Shown piece by piece: positions 8,727-17,360 of a stretch of DNA of 64,000 nucleotides (position 1 is its first letter; each line of letters opens with the position of its first letter). A program made the position numbers and the translations under genes. The stretch spans positions 62,001 through 126,000 of the forward strand of contig CAUJDN010000035.1 of assembly GCA_963169195.1 (NCBI GenBank). Direction: 5' to 3'. Origin of the DNA: Acidobacteriota bacterium (GTDB taxonomy: Bacteria > Acidobacteriota > Vicinamibacteria > Vicinamibacterales > UBA2999). The notes under the pieces are model-generated. The model made no database searches. It was given only the letters and a program-made list of their open reading frames with translations, and was not told the DNA's origin.

Positions 8727-11141
8727 ATGGCGAACCCATCAGCGCATCGAGCCGGGAGCCAGCCGAGTCGGTGCCACGCACGCGGCCTCGCGGCCGCCCT
8801 CGCGTCGTTCCTTCTTCTGGGCCTGCCTGGCACCGCCTTCGGACAGCGGGGCTGGACGGACCCGGTGTCCGTCGTCTCCCCCATCGTGACGTCCGTGGAC
8901 GACGCACGCGTGGCGGTGGACGCCGACGGGACGCTCACGGCCGTGTGGGTGGAGTACTTCCCCGTGGTCCACCTCGTCAGGGCCGCGCGCCTCGTGCCCG
9001 GTGGCACCTGGAGCGCTCCGGTCACCTTGACGAATCCGCTCACCGGCGCCGACGCAGCGGTGGCCGCGTACCCGACGGGCGACGTCCTCGCGGTGTGGAC
9101 GTCCGATGTCGGCGTCTCGGCAGTCCGCTACGACTCCACCACCGATACCTGGGGCGGGTCGACGCTGATCGCCAGCCGGTCCGTCGCCCATGCTCCGGCG
9201 GTGGCGGTCGATCCGGACGGCAACGCGCTGGTGGCGTGGCACCTCGATGGCAGCTACCGAATCGAGGCGGTGCGCTACGCGGCCGACACCGGGACCTGGG
9301 GTGCGCCGGTTGACCTCGGGGCCGGCTGGAACGTCCGGGTCGAGACCCACACCGACGGCAATGCCGTGGCGCTCTGGAGCGATCCCTCGTCGATCCCATC
9401 AACGGTTCGGGTCGCCGACTATACCGCTGCCACCGGCAGTTGGAGCGAGCCGACGACGCTCGGCTCGAGCCCCCTGTTCAGCCCGTTCACGGCGCTCGCC
9501 ATCGATGGCGCCGGCAACGCCGTCGCGGTGTGGGTCGTCCTCGATGCGACGCAGACCTGGCGCACGGAGGTGGCCACGCGGTGGGCCTCGACCGACGCAT
9601 GGTCGAGCGCCACCACGCTGTGGACGGCGCCGTTTCAACTCCTGCTGCCGATACCGGACGCGGCGATCGGCAACGACCACGCGTTCGTGGCGTGGGCGAC
9701 GCCCGCCGAAGGCGTGCTCTACAGCCGCATCGACCTCACGGGCGCCGGCACCTGGACCACCCCCGCGCCCGTCGGGCAGACGGGTCGAGCCGGGACGGTG
9801 GCCCTCGCCGCCGATGGGCTGGGCAGTGCCTTCGCGACGTGGACGATGACCGACGGTCGTATCTACGCGGGCCGTTATTCGAAGGAGGCCCAGGAGTGGC
9901 AGCTGCAGAGGGTCCTGTCACCGGCGGACACCGCGGGCAGTGATCCGCAGCTCGTGACGGCGCCCGGGGGCACGGCCACGGTCGTCTGGAATGCCCGCAC
10001 TGGCACGGCTGGTGCGGTGCTGGCGACCCAGTGGGACGGCACGCTGCGACCGCCATCCATCATCGGGGTGACGGCCGGAGCGGGTACGCTTTCCCTGGCG
10101 CTGCAGCCACCAGGCGCGGCGACGCTGCCGGACTTCGTCGCGCAGAACTACGCCTACTCCCTCGACGACGGCGCCACGTGGGTGTCGCGCGATCCGGCGT
10201 CTCTCGCCTCACCGCTGGTCATCGACGGGCTGACAGACTTAACCCCCTACCCGATCCGCCTCCGCACGGTGAACGTCGCTGGCGGGGGACAGCCGTCTCC
10301 GCCGGTCACGGCCCGGTCCGGTGACGGGTCGGCGGTCCCCACGGGACTGACGGTGTGGAGGATGGCCGGCAACCTGGTGACCCTGACCTGGGTGCCGCCA
10401 GAGGTCGGCGCCGCACCGGAGTCGTACGTGGTGGAGGGCGGCACGACGCCCGGGCAGACGCTGGCGGTCGTGCCAACGGGCAGCAACGCTCCTGCCTTCA
10501 CCGCTGAAGCGCCGACCGGCGTCTCCTACGTCCGCGTGCGGGCCGTAGCCCTGGGGCTGCCCGGCGGCCCGTCGAGCGACGTCCGTATCGCCGTCAACGT
10601 CGCCGAGCCGCCGTCGGCGCCGATGCACCTGCTGGGGATGGTCGATGGATCGACCATCGCCCTGTCATGGGCCAACACCTTCGAGGGTGGCGCCCCGACC
10701 GGGATGGCGCTCGTAGTGACCGGAGCCCTCGACGGCGTCATCCCGCTCGGGCTGACCGAGACGTTCCAGTTCACCGGCGTCCCGGACGGCACCTACACAC
10801 TCGAGGTCGTGGCCACCAACGGCGCCGGCGCAAGCCCGCCCTCGAACCCGGTCACGCTGACGTTCCCCGGCGCGTGCAGTGCGCCACCCGACGTACCCAC
10901 CCGGGTGATCCTGCAGCGGGCCGGTCGCACGATCACGGCCAGCTGGAATTCACCGACCGGTGGCGCGGCCGTCACGGGCTATCGGGTCGACGTCAGCGGC
11001 TCGTTCGTCGGAAGCTTCGCCACGGCGGGCCGACTGCTGTCGGAAACAGCCGCCCCGGGCAGCTACGCCGTCAGTGTCGTGGCGACGAACGCATGCGGCG
11101 CCGGCCCCGGCACCGTGTCACAAACCATCGTGGTGCCATAG
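8727..11141 (+). CDS. large secreted protein with beta-propeller-like repeats and fibronectin type III domains
   Basis: About 804 residues from the ATG at 8727, which fits a Sec signal (LAAALASFLLLGLPGTAFGQ); in-frame ATGs at 8706 and 8712 are alternatives. The N-terminal half repeats a ~50-residue pattern (AVRYDSTTDTWGG, AVRYAADTGTWGAP, VADYTAATGSWSEP, with intervening AxAxDxxGNAxAVW), suggesting a beta-propeller. From about residue 440 onward there are at least three fibronectin-type-III modules (LTVWRMAGNLVTLTWVPP, MHLLGMVDGSTIALSWANT, RVILQRAGRTITASWNSPTG). There are no catalytic motifs. The likely role is extracellular adhesion or carbohydrate/protein binding (inference). The 196 bp after it show nothing recognisable. 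Confidence 0.75.
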   Translation: MANPSAHRAGSQPSRCHARGLAAALASFLLLGLPGTAFGQRGWTDPVSVVSPIVTSVDDARVAVDADGTLTAVWVEYFPVVHLVRAARLVPGGTWSAPVTLTNPLTGADAAVAAYPTGDVLAVWTSDVGVSAVRYDSTTDTWGGSTLIASRSVAHAPAVAVDPDGNALVAWHLDGSYRIEAVRYAADTGTWGAPVDLGAGWNVRVETHTDGNAVALWSDPSSIPSTVRVADYTAATGSWSEPTTLGSSPLFSPFTALAIDGAGNAVAVWVVLDATQTWRTEVATRWASTDAWSSATTLWTAPFQLLLPIPDAAIGNDHAFVAWATPAEGVLYSRIDLTGAGTWTTPAPVGQTGRAGTVALAADGLGSAFATWTMTDGRIYAGRYSKEAQEWQLQRVLSPADTAGSDPQLVTAPGGTATVVWNARTGTAGAVLATQWDGTLRPPSIIGVTAGAGTLSLALQPPGAATLPDFVAQNYAYSLDDGATWVSRDPASLASPLVIDGLTDLTPYPIRLRTVNVAGGGQPSPPVTARSGDGSAVPTGLTVWRMAGNLVTLTWVPPEVGAAPESYVVEGGTTPGQTLAVVPTGSNAPAFTAEAPTGVSYVRVRAVALGLPGGPSSDVRIAVNVAEPPSAPMHLLGMVDGSTIALSWANTFEGGAPTGMALVVTGALDGVIPLGLTETFQFTGVPDGTYTLEVVATNGAGASPPSNPVTLTFPGACSAPPDVPTRVILQRAGRTITASWNSPTGGAAVTGYRVDVSGSFVGSFATAGRLLSETAAPGSYAVSVVATNACGAGPGTVSQTIVVP

Positions 11142-11338
11142 GGTCCTGGCCATCGGCGGCGTGTGGAAGTGGCGGCGGTGGCGACGACGAGCAGATCAAT
11201 CAGTCATGTGAGACGCAACAAGACCCCTGCACGTCGAGTGAGCGGCGCGCCGGGCGCAGGCCCTGCGGCCGTGCCCCAGGGCGCCTTGCCGCTCTGTTCC
11301 GGCAGGAACTCGGCTCGCCGCGAGCGGCAGCCCGTGTG

Positions 11339-11791
11339 TCAGCGCCGCCGACGCCGTGAGGTGTGCTCAGCCGCGGAGGCGCCGGACCAGTCCTCCGACA
11401 TGAGCCCCTCGACCCTGGCGAATTCGCGCGTGTTTGCCGTGACCAGGGTGAGGCCGCGCCGGACGGCCTGGCCGGCGATGAGCGCATCGTACGCGCCGAT
11501 GGGCACTGCCTGCCGCTCGAGCTCCGCCCGCACCTCTCCAGCCGCCCGCGCATCCGCGGCGTCGAAAGGCAGCACCTCCAGCGGGCCGGCGAGGAACATC
11601 TGCACGCGCTCGGTGTTGTAGTCGCGCCGCGTGCTCTTCGCCACGCCGTACCACAGCTCGTGCAGGACCACCGTGGAGATACACACGACCCCGCCGTCCG
11701 CCAGGGCGCGTTTGAGACGCGATCGGACGGTGACGGACGTGCCATTGATGATCGCGATGCACGCGCTGGTGTCGAGCGCGTACTCGATCAT
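11339..11791 (-). CDS. vapC: VapC-type PIN-domain ribonuclease toxin
   Basis: A 150-residue PIN-domain endoribonuclease, the toxin of a type II toxin-antitoxin pair. The acidic Mg2+-binding residues are present: Asp in YALDTSACI (residue 5), Glu in VVLHELWYG, Asp in GAYDALIAG and the NTREF motif near the end. The ATG at 11791 overlaps the antitoxin stop codon in an ATGA, the translational coupling typical of vapBC. A short basic tail (TSRRRRR) extends beyond the usual domain end. Targets of VapC toxins are commonly tRNAs; the target here is unknown. Confidence 0.93.
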   Translation of the reverse strand: MIEYALDTSACIAIINGTSVTVRSRLKRALADGGVVCISTVVLHELWYGVAKSTRRDYNTERVQMFLAGPLEVLPFDAADARAAGEVRAELERQAVPIGAYDALIAGQAVRRGLTLVTANTREFARVEGLMSEDWSGASAAEHTSRRRRR

Positions 11792-12027
11792 GCGAAGTCC
11801 GCTCGCGCCGGCGCCTGCGATTGGTTGCGGCCACCGGGCATGAAGGGCTCGGCGGCGTAGCGGTCGAGCTCGGCGAACCACTCGTCCACGTCCGCGACGA
11901 CGGGCTCGAGCAGCACGCCCCGGCCATGGCGCGTGATGCGCACCTCGGTGCCCGGGAAGCGGAACTCCAGCGGCAATCGCACGGCCTGGCTGCGGCCGTT
12001 GGCGAAGAGCTTGGCCATCTTGTTCAC
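11788..12027 (-). CDS. vapB: VapB-type antitoxin (AbrB/SpoVT fold)
   Basis: A 79-residue antitoxin that should bind VapC and autorepress the operon. The N-terminal swapped-hairpin DNA-binding domain is typical (KLFANGRSQAVRLPLEFRF, then TEVRITRHGRGVLLEP), followed by a toxin-binding tail (DEWFAELDRY). The GTG at 12027 is chosen because AAGGGGG sits about 7 nt upstream; the family usually has a few residues before AKLF. It lies upstream of vapC and overlaps it by 4 nt. Confidence 0.93.
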   Translation of the reverse strand: MNKMAKLFANGRSQAVRLPLEFRFPGTEVRITRHGRGVLLEPVVADVDEWFAELDRYAAEPFMPGGRNQSQAPARADFA

Positions 12028-12049
12028 GGTGGTGCCCCCTTCAGGGTGG

Positions 12050-12066
12050 TATATATCGATAATATA
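12050..12066. promoter_or_regulatory. AT-rich imperfect palindrome upstream of vapB (candidate operator/promoter)
   Basis: TATATATCGATAATATA is a striking AT-rich island in this GC-rich region, centred on ATCGAT with TATAT/ATATA arms offset by one base. It lies 23 nt upstream of the vapB GTG. It can supply the -10 (TATATT on the minus strand) and the autorepression operator expected for VapB. Confidence 0.5.
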
Positions 12067-12159
12067 GATCCACGACGTGCTCGACGTCCATGCCCATCCG
12101 GCACCCGCGGGAGGAGTTCGCGGCATCCGGCTCCGGACTCCGCTCATGGGGCTTTGGGA

Positions 12160-12165
12160 TAACAT
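12160..12165 (+). promoter_or_regulatory. -10 hexamer of a probable leaderless promoter
   Basis: TAACAT (in GGGATAACATCCCGC) ends 7 nt before the ATG at 12173, which is the start that gives the M20 peptidase its signal peptide. Confidence 0.4.
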
Positions 12166-12172
12166 CCCGCGC

Positions 12173-13603
12173 ATGCGCAAGACGGCCCTCTTCTTCCTCG
12201 TGCTGGTCGCCACATCCCTCTCCGCGGCCCAGGCGCCGCAACAGCCCGACTGGACCGCCGTGGAGGCCGAAACGCTCCGGCACTTCCAGGCCATCGTCCA
12301 GATGGACACGACCGACCCGCCCGGGACTCCGCCCGGCGGCGAGAAGCCGGTGGCCGACTACTTGAAACAGGTGCTCGAGAAGGAGGGCATCCCCGTCCAG
12401 GTGTTCGCCCTCGAGGCCAACAGACCGAACATCGTGGCGCGCCTGAAGGGTAACGGCAGCAGGCGCCCGCTGCTCATCATGGGCCACACCGACACGGTGA
12501 ACGTGGACGCGAAGAAGTGGACCCATCCGCCCTTCAGCGCCCATCGCGAGGGCGGCTACGTCTACGGACGCGGCACCGTGGACGACAAGGACAACGTCGT
12601 CGGCGCGCTGATGACGATGCTGCTGCTGAAGCGGATGAACGTGCCGCTCGATCGCGACGTGATCTTCCTCGCCGAAGCGGGTGAAGAGGGCGCCACGCGC
12701 GTCGGTATCCAGTTCATGGTGAACCAGCACTACGACGCCATCGATGCCGAGTTCTGTTACGCCGAGGGCGGTAACGTCACTCGCGTCGGCGGCACGGTGA
12801 AGTTCGCGTCGGTGCAGACGATGGAGAAGATTCCACGCGCCATCAAGATCACGGCGAAGGGGACGGCCGGCCACGGCTCGGTGCCGCTGGAGGACAACGC
12901 CGTGGCGCACCTGGGCGATGCCGTGGGCGCCATTGCCGCGTGGACACCGCCGACGCGTCTCAACGAGACGACGGCGACGTATTTCAAGCGGCTGGCGACG
13001 GTGTCCACGCCCGAGGAGGCCGAGCGCTACCGCAACGCGCTCAGCCCGGACCCGGCCATCTCGGGCCCGGCGCAGCAGGCCCTGCGCAAGAGCGAGCCGC
13101 GCCACTGGTCCATGCTGCGCACGTCGCTCTCGCCCACGATCATCCAGGGCGGCTATCGGTCGAACGTCATCCCCTCGGAGGCAACCGCCAACATCGACGT
13201 GCGGCAGACGCCGGACGAGGATCCGAAGGTGTTTCTGGAGCTGGTGCGAAAGGTCGTGAACGACCCGCAGGTCACCGTCGAGTACGCGAATCCAGCGGCC
13301 GCTGACCGCCCGTCCACGCCCGTGGCGAAGCTGGACTCGGAGGCCTTCAAGGTGCTGGAGTCGATGCTGGCGAAACACTACAGCGCCATCACGCTGCCCA
13401 CGATGAGCACGGGCGCGACCGACATGGCCTACCTGCGGCAGAAGGGGATGCAGTGCTATGGCATCGGCCCCGCGCTGGACGTCGAGGACGGACCGAAAGG
13501 CTTCGGGGCGCACAGCGATCAGGAGCGCATCATCGAAGCCGAGCTGCACCGCTTCGTGCGGTTCAACTGGGACGCGGTCGTGGATCTCGTCCGCGCGCGG
13601 TGA
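12173..13603 (+). CDS. secreted M20/M25/M40 family zinc peptidase
   Basis: A 476-residue exopeptidase/amidohydrolase. The ATG at 12173 gives a Sec signal (MRKTALFFLVLVATSLSAAQ). Metal ligands and catalytic residues match the family: His and Asp in MGHTDTVNVD, bridging Asp in GRGTVDDKDN, catalytic Glu in LAEAGEEGATR, and a C-terminal His in GFGAHSDQERI. A lid/dimerisation insert lies between about residues 215 and 330. Periplasmic di- or carboxypeptidase activity is expected; substrate unknown. The next gene is also a secreted peptidase, with its own upstream region of 117 bp. Confidence 0.93.
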   Translation: MRKTALFFLVLVATSLSAAQAPQQPDWTAVEAETLRHFQAIVQMDTTDPPGTPPGGEKPVADYLKQVLEKEGIPVQVFALEANRPNIVARLKGNGSRRPLLIMGHTDTVNVDAKKWTHPPFSAHREGGYVYGRGTVDDKDNVVGALMTMLLLKRMNVPLDRDVIFLAEAGEEGATRVGIQFMVNQHYDAIDAEFCYAEGGNVTRVGGTVKFASVQTMEKIPRAIKITAKGTAGHGSVPLEDNAVAHLGDAVGAIAAWTPPTRLNETTATYFKRLATVSTPEEAERYRNALSPDPAISGPAQQALRKSEPRHWSMLRTSLSPTIIQGGYRSNVIPSEATANIDVRQTPDEDPKVFLELVRKVVNDPQVTVEYANPAAADRPSTPVAKLDSEAFKVLESMLAKHYSAITLPTMSTGATDMAYLRQKGMQCYGIGPALDVEDGPKGFGAHSDQERIIEAELHRFVRFNWDAVVDLVRAR

Positions 13604-13667
13604 GTTGGGGACAGTCCCTGTGACAATTGTAAAGAGCGGTCGGGTCGTCGCCTGCATCCCGGCGACG

Positions 13668-13709
13668 GCCTGGCACGATAGACCCGAATCCGATGCAATT
13701 CTTGCGTAC
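13668..13709 (+). repeat. 42-bp element shared with 59703-59744 (possible promoter)
   Basis: This segment matches 59703-59744 at 32 of 42 positions without gaps. The blocks GCCTGGCACGAT, CGATGC and TGCGTAC are identical. Both copies lie a short distance upstream of a start codon (12 nt here, 27 nt there). They may be two copies of a promoter or of a dispersed repeat. Confidence 0.45.
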
Positions 13710-13720
13710 GAAGGTGCTCC

Positions 13721-15865
13721 ATGACCCGTGTCCCCATCGCCCTGCTGGCGGTTGCCGCCGTGTCCTGCTCCCCCGCTGAACCCGTGAAAACGGCTGTCAC
13801 GTACCCGGCCACCGCCAAGGGCGACGTCGTCGAGGACTACCACGGCACGAAGGTCCCCGATCCCTATCGCTGGATGGAGGACCTCGACTCGAAGGCGGTG
13901 GCGGACTGGGTGGCCGCGCAGAACGCGGTGACCGACCCGTACCTCGACGCGTTGCCGCTCCGCAAGCCCCTCATCGACCGGCTCACTGCCCTCTGGAACT
14001 ACCCCCGCGTCGGGCTGCCCGACATCGAGGGCGGGCGGCTGTTCTACTCGAAGAACACCGGCCTGCAGCGGCAGTCGCCCGTCTTCATGCGCGCCGGCTG
14101 GCAGGCCGCACCCACGCTGGTGATCGATCCGAACACCATCTCCGAAGACGGGTCGGTCTCGCTGGCGCAGTACCAGCCCTCGCCGGACGCGAAGCTGCTG
14201 GCGTACGGCCTGGCCGAGGGCGGCGCCGACTGGCGCACGCTCAAGGTCCGCGACATCGCGGCCGGGAAGGATCTGCCCGACGAGGTGCGCTGGATGCGCT
14301 TCTCCGACATCTCGTGGACGAAGGACTCGAAAGGCTTCTTCTACTCGCGCTATCCCGAGCCGCCGGCGAACAAGGTGCTCGAGGCCGCCCTCTCCGGCCA
14401 GGCGCTCTACTACCACCGCGTGGGCACGCCGCAGTCCGAGGACGTGCTGGCCTACGAGCGCAAGGACATGGCCGGCTGGCTCATCGGCGGGAACGTCACC
14501 GAGGACGGCCGCTACCTGCTCGTCATGATGGCCGAGGGCTCCGGCAACCAGAACCGGCTCTACTACGCCGACCTCGGCAACGCCATGCGGCCGAACGTAA
14601 AGGCGCCGGTGAAGCCCGTCATCGAGACCGACGATGCGGAGTACGCGCCCATCGGCAACAAGGGCTCCGTTGTCTACCTGCGCTCCGACAGGGACGCGCC
14701 CAACCGCAAGGTCATCGCGGTGGACCTGCGGTCGCCCGCGCCCACGAACTGGAAGACCATTGTCCCCGAGCAGAAGGAGGCGCTCGAGGGCGTCGGCGTC
14801 ATCGGCGGACGTGTCGTCGCACAGTACCTCGTGGATGTCCAGAGCCGGCTGCGCCTCTTCGGCCTGGACGGCAGCGACCAGGGCGAGATCGCGCTGCCGG
14901 GCACCGGGACGGTGGGGGGACTGGCCGGGCGCGAGGACGCGCCGGACGTCTGGTACATGTTCAGCTCGCCGCTCGCGCCGACGACCGTCTACCGCTACGA
15001 CGCGGCGACGAAGGTGAGCACGGCCTTCGAGCCGCCAACCCCGCCCGTGGATGCCAGCCAGTACGAGACCATCGCCGGCTTCGCCACCTCGAACGACGGC
15101 ACGCGCGTGCCCTTCTTCATGACGGCGAAGAAGGGCGTGCCGCGCGACGGCAACAACCCCACGATGCTGTACGGCTACGGCGGCTTCTCGGTCACGACGC
15201 TCCCCACCTACCGGGCGGACGTGCCGGCGTGGCTGGAGCTGGGCGGCGTGTGGGTGACGGCCAGCATGCGCGGCGGCGCGGAGTTCGGCGAGGCGTGGCA
15301 CAAGGCGGGCATGCTGGAGAAGAAGCAGAACGTCTTCGACGACTTCATCGCCGTCGCCGAGCACCTGGTGAAGGAGAAGATCACCTCGCCGTCGAAGCTC
15401 GGGATGATGGGCGGGTCGAACGGCGGCCTGCTGGTGGGCGCGGTGATGAACCAGCGGCCGGATCTCTTCGCCGTGGCGCTGCCCGCGGTGGGCGTGATGG
15501 ACATGCTGCGCTACGACCGCTTCACGGGTGGGCGCCTCTGGGTGGGCGAGTACGGCTCGGCCTCGAACCCCGAGCAGTTCGCCTTCCTCATCACGTACTC
15601 ACCGGTGCAGAACCTGAAGGCAGGCACGTGCTATCCGGCGACGCTGGTGACCACCGCGGATCACGACGACCGCGTGGTACCGAGCCATTCGTTCAAGTAC
15701 GCGGCGGCGCTGCAGGCCGCGCAGGGGTGCAGCAATCCGGTCCTCATCCGCGTGGAGGTGGCGGGATCGCACGGCTACCGTCCAACGGACAAGCTGATCG
15801 CCGAGCGCGCCGACCAGTGGGCGTTTGCAGCGGAAGCTGTAGGGTTGAAGAGCGCTGCCCATTGA
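13721..15865 (+). CDS. prolyl oligopeptidase family lipoprotein (peptidase S9A)
   Basis: A 714-residue serine peptidase cleaving after proline in short peptides. The N-terminus is a lipoprotein signal (LLAVAAVSC lipobox), placing it on a membrane facing the periplasm. The first part holds the family entry motif (DYHGTKVPDPYRWMEDLDS) and the seven-bladed propeller. The C-terminal alpha/beta-hydrolase has the Ser in MMGGSNGGLLVG, Asp in TTADHDDRVVP and His in VAGSHGYRPT. The stop codon is the TGA inside the first unit of an ATTG-type repeat tract that follows immediately, so the natural 3' end has merged with repeat DNA. Confidence 0.95.
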   Translation: MTRVPIALLAVAAVSCSPAEPVKTAVTYPATAKGDVVEDYHGTKVPDPYRWMEDLDSKAVADWVAAQNAVTDPYLDALPLRKPLIDRLTALWNYPRVGLPDIEGGRLFYSKNTGLQRQSPVFMRAGWQAAPTLVIDPNTISEDGSVSLAQYQPSPDAKLLAYGLAEGGADWRTLKVRDIAAGKDLPDEVRWMRFSDISWTKDSKGFFYSRYPEPPANKVLEAALSGQALYYHRVGTPQSEDVLAYERKDMAGWLIGGNVTEDGRYLLVMMAEGSGNQNRLYYADLGNAMRPNVKAPVKPVIETDDAEYAPIGNKGSVVYLRSDRDAPNRKVIAVDLRSPAPTNWKTIVPEQKEALEGVGVIGGRVVAQYLVDVQSRLRLFGLDGSDQGEIALPGTGTVGGLAGREDAPDVWYMFSSPLAPTTVYRYDAATKVSTAFEPPTPPVDASQYETIAGFATSNDGTRVPFFMTAKKGVPRDGNNPTMLYGYGGFSVTTLPTYRADVPAWLELGGVWVTASMRGGAEFGEAWHKAGMLEKKQNVFDDFIAVAEHLVKEKITSPSKLGMMGGSNGGLLVGAVMNQRPDLFAVALPAVGVMDMLRYDRFTGGRLWVGEYGSASNPEQFAFLITYSPVQNLKAGTCYPATLVTTADHDDRVVPSHSFKYAAALQAAQGCSNPVLIRVEVAGSHGYRPTDKLIAERADQWAFAAEAVGLKSAAH

Positions 15866-16003
15866 CGATTGCCGATTGGCGATCGGGTGATTCATCGGGC
15901 GATTGGCGATTGGGCATTGCGGCATTCGGATCGGGGGATTGAGGCATTGGCGCATTGGCGCATCGGGGATTGGCGCATTGGGGCGTCGCGCGATTGGATC
16001 GCG
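15858..16003. repeat. degenerate ATTGGCG tandem repeat tract
   Basis: Units of 7-8 bp related to ATTGGCG(C) recur about 15 times with interruptions (ATTGACG, ATTGCCG, ATTGGCG, ATTGGGC, ATTGAGGC, ATTGGCGC twice, and so on). The first unit contains the stop codon of the upstream peptidase gene. The same 19-nt opening (CCATTGACGATTGCCGATT) occurs at 38655-38673, and the reverse complement of the family occurs at 17281-17345. Confidence 0.75.
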
Positions 16004-16105
16004 GCGCGAGGCGTTGCCAACGCCACGGCGGCGCTGCTCTCCGGCTCCGTGCTGCCCGGCACGAATGTCAGCCCGCTCGATCGTCGCCTGGTCACCCCGT
16101 CGGCG

Positions 16106-16297
16106 ATGAGCCCCGTCCGGTTGGGCATGACCCTGGACGAGGCTCGCCAGGCGCTGCCGGATGTGTCGTTCGCGCGGACCACCGACGGCGCGGTGCTGGT
16201 GCTCGCCGCGTTCGGGAAGGACGACAAGCTCACCTTGTGGGCCGAGGAAGACGACCCGGATGCGTCGATCGACTGGTCCAGGCAGGTGACGACCTGA
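16106..16297 (+). pseudogene. short orphan reading frame, possible gene remnant
   Basis: A 63-residue frame (from MSPVRLGMTLDEARQALPD to DWSRQVTT) shows protein-like sequence that continues upstream in frame (about 16010-16105) without a convincing start or ribosome binding site. It may be the tail of a gene whose front was replaced by the adjoining repeat tract, or a small gene with an unrecognised start. The family is not recognised. The rest of the gap from 15866 to 16476 holds the repeat tract and about 180 bp with nothing I can identify. Confidence 0.3.
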
Positions 16298-16476
16298 CGC
16301 TGTGGCTGGATTACGCGGGGTCTTCTCGGATCATCCGTCGCGCACCACCCGTTCTCGGCCGGGCGCGCGGATCCTCGGCCTGCTGATTTCGCTGCGCTGA
16401 TGGTCGCGCGGGACGTTCGAGCGCCGCCCCGGCCGCCGGCGCCATGGCTCCAGACACCAGCAGGGGAGGGGAACGG

Positions 16477-16851
16477 ATGGCGCGAATCATCGGCTCCCGA
16501 TGCGTCCTCGCGGTGCGCGACCTCGAGATCTCGACGCGGTACTACGCGGACGTGCTCGGCTTCACCCGGGATCCGATCGATGCCGCGGGCTGGAGCTTCC
16601 TGACGCGCGACGCCTTCGGCGTCATGCTCGGCGAGTGCCGGTACGAGAGGCCGGCCAGCGAGCTCGGCGACCACTCGTACTTCGCGTACTGGTACGTCCA
16701 GGGACTGGACGATCTCTACCGCGAGCTCTCGGCGCGAGGCGCGCTGCTGACGTCCGCGCCGGCAGACAAGCCCTGGGGGCTGCGGGAATTCACGCTCCGC
16801 ACGCCCGACGGCCATCGCCTCACGTGCGGCGAAGTGATACAAAGGCGCTGA
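16477..16851 (+). CDS. glyoxalase/bleomycin-resistance/dioxygenase-fold (VOC) protein
   Basis: A 124-residue single VOC domain with the typical opening (CVLAVRDLEISTRYYADVLGF) and a second half containing GDHSYFAYWYVQGLDDLYRELSARG and FTLRTPDGHRL. The ATG at 16477 is preferred because GGGGAGGGG lies just upstream. Members include lyases, isomerases and antibiotic-binding proteins; the reaction cannot be assigned. It is followed after 11 nt by a DUF488 gene, so the two probably share a transcript. Confidence 0.85.
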   Translation: MARIIGSRCVLAVRDLEISTRYYADVLGFTRDPIDAAGWSFLTRDAFGVMLGECRYERPASELGDHSYFAYWYVQGLDDLYRELSARGALLTSAPADKPWGLREFTLRTPDGHRLTCGEVIQRR

Positions 16852-16862
16852 GGGCAGCAGCG

Positions 16863-17249
16863 ATGGCCATTCGGATCGTGCGACTGGGAAGCCGCCGGGC
16901 CCGGGGCGAGGGACTCCGCCTCGGGACGGTGCGCCGCCCGCCACGTGGCGTGCCGAAGTCCGAGTTCGCCTCGCGCGACTACTACGATCTGTGGCTCCCC
17001 GATCTCGCGCCCTCGGAGGCGCTGGTCAAGCAGGCCCAGCAGGCCTCCGACGATCGGGCGTGGCGCGCCTTCGAGAAGAAGTACCGGGCCGAGATGAAGC
17101 GCCCCGAAACCGCCCGGCTCCTCGCGGTGCTGGCCGCGCTCTCGCAGCAGACGGACTTCTCAGTGGGGTGCTACTGCGACGACGAGGCGCGGTGCCACCG
17201 GTCCGTCCTCCGCGCGCTGCTCGAGGAGCAAGGGGCGAGGATGGGATAG
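16863..17249 (+). CDS. DUF488 family protein
   Basis: A 128-residue protein of the DUF488 family. Typical signatures are KSEFASRDYYDLWLPDLAPS, the segment FEKKYRAEMKRPETARLLAVL, and the near-invariant C-terminal CYCDDEARCHRSVLRALL. The biochemical role of the family is not established; the conserved Cys/Asp/His cluster suggests metal or substrate binding (inference). It starts 11 nt after the glyoxalase-fold gene, and GGGRNNN heptamers begin right after its stop. Confidence 0.88.
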   Translation: MAIRIVRLGSRRARGEGLRLGTVRRPPRGVPKSEFASRDYYDLWLPDLAPSEALVKQAQQASDDRAWRAFEKKYRAEMKRPETARLLAVLAALSQQTDFSVGCYCDDEARCHRSVLRALLEEQGARMG

Positions 17250-17251
17250 GC

Positions 17252-17345
17252 GGGACCTGGGACCCGGGACCGGACGAATCGCCGATGCCCCAATGCCCCA
17301 ATCACCCAACGAATCGCTCAATCCTCAATAAGCAATCATCGATGG
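17252..17345. repeat. GGGACCN heptamers and reverse-complement ATTG-type repeats between convergent genes
   Basis: Three GGGACCN heptamers occupy 17252-17272. With the GGG at 17243-17245 they give four G-triplets with short loops. They are followed by CCCCAATG/CCCAAC/CAATCCT/CAATAAG units that are the reverse complement of the tract at 15858-16003. The whole lies between two convergent genes and may act as their shared 3' end. Confidence 0.65.
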
Positions 17346-17360
17346 ACGGCCCCCTCCCCA

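Noticed and set aside
13671-13690. Sigma-54 promoter suggested by TGGCACG
   Set aside because: The required TTGC element at the -12 position is absent at the fixed spacing in both copies of the element.
12041-15364. 1107-codon open frame on the minus strand across the M20 and S9A peptidase genes
   Set aside because: It is antisense to two genes with intact catalytic motifs; its translation is Arg/His/Gly-rich with no domain. It is a by-product of high GC.
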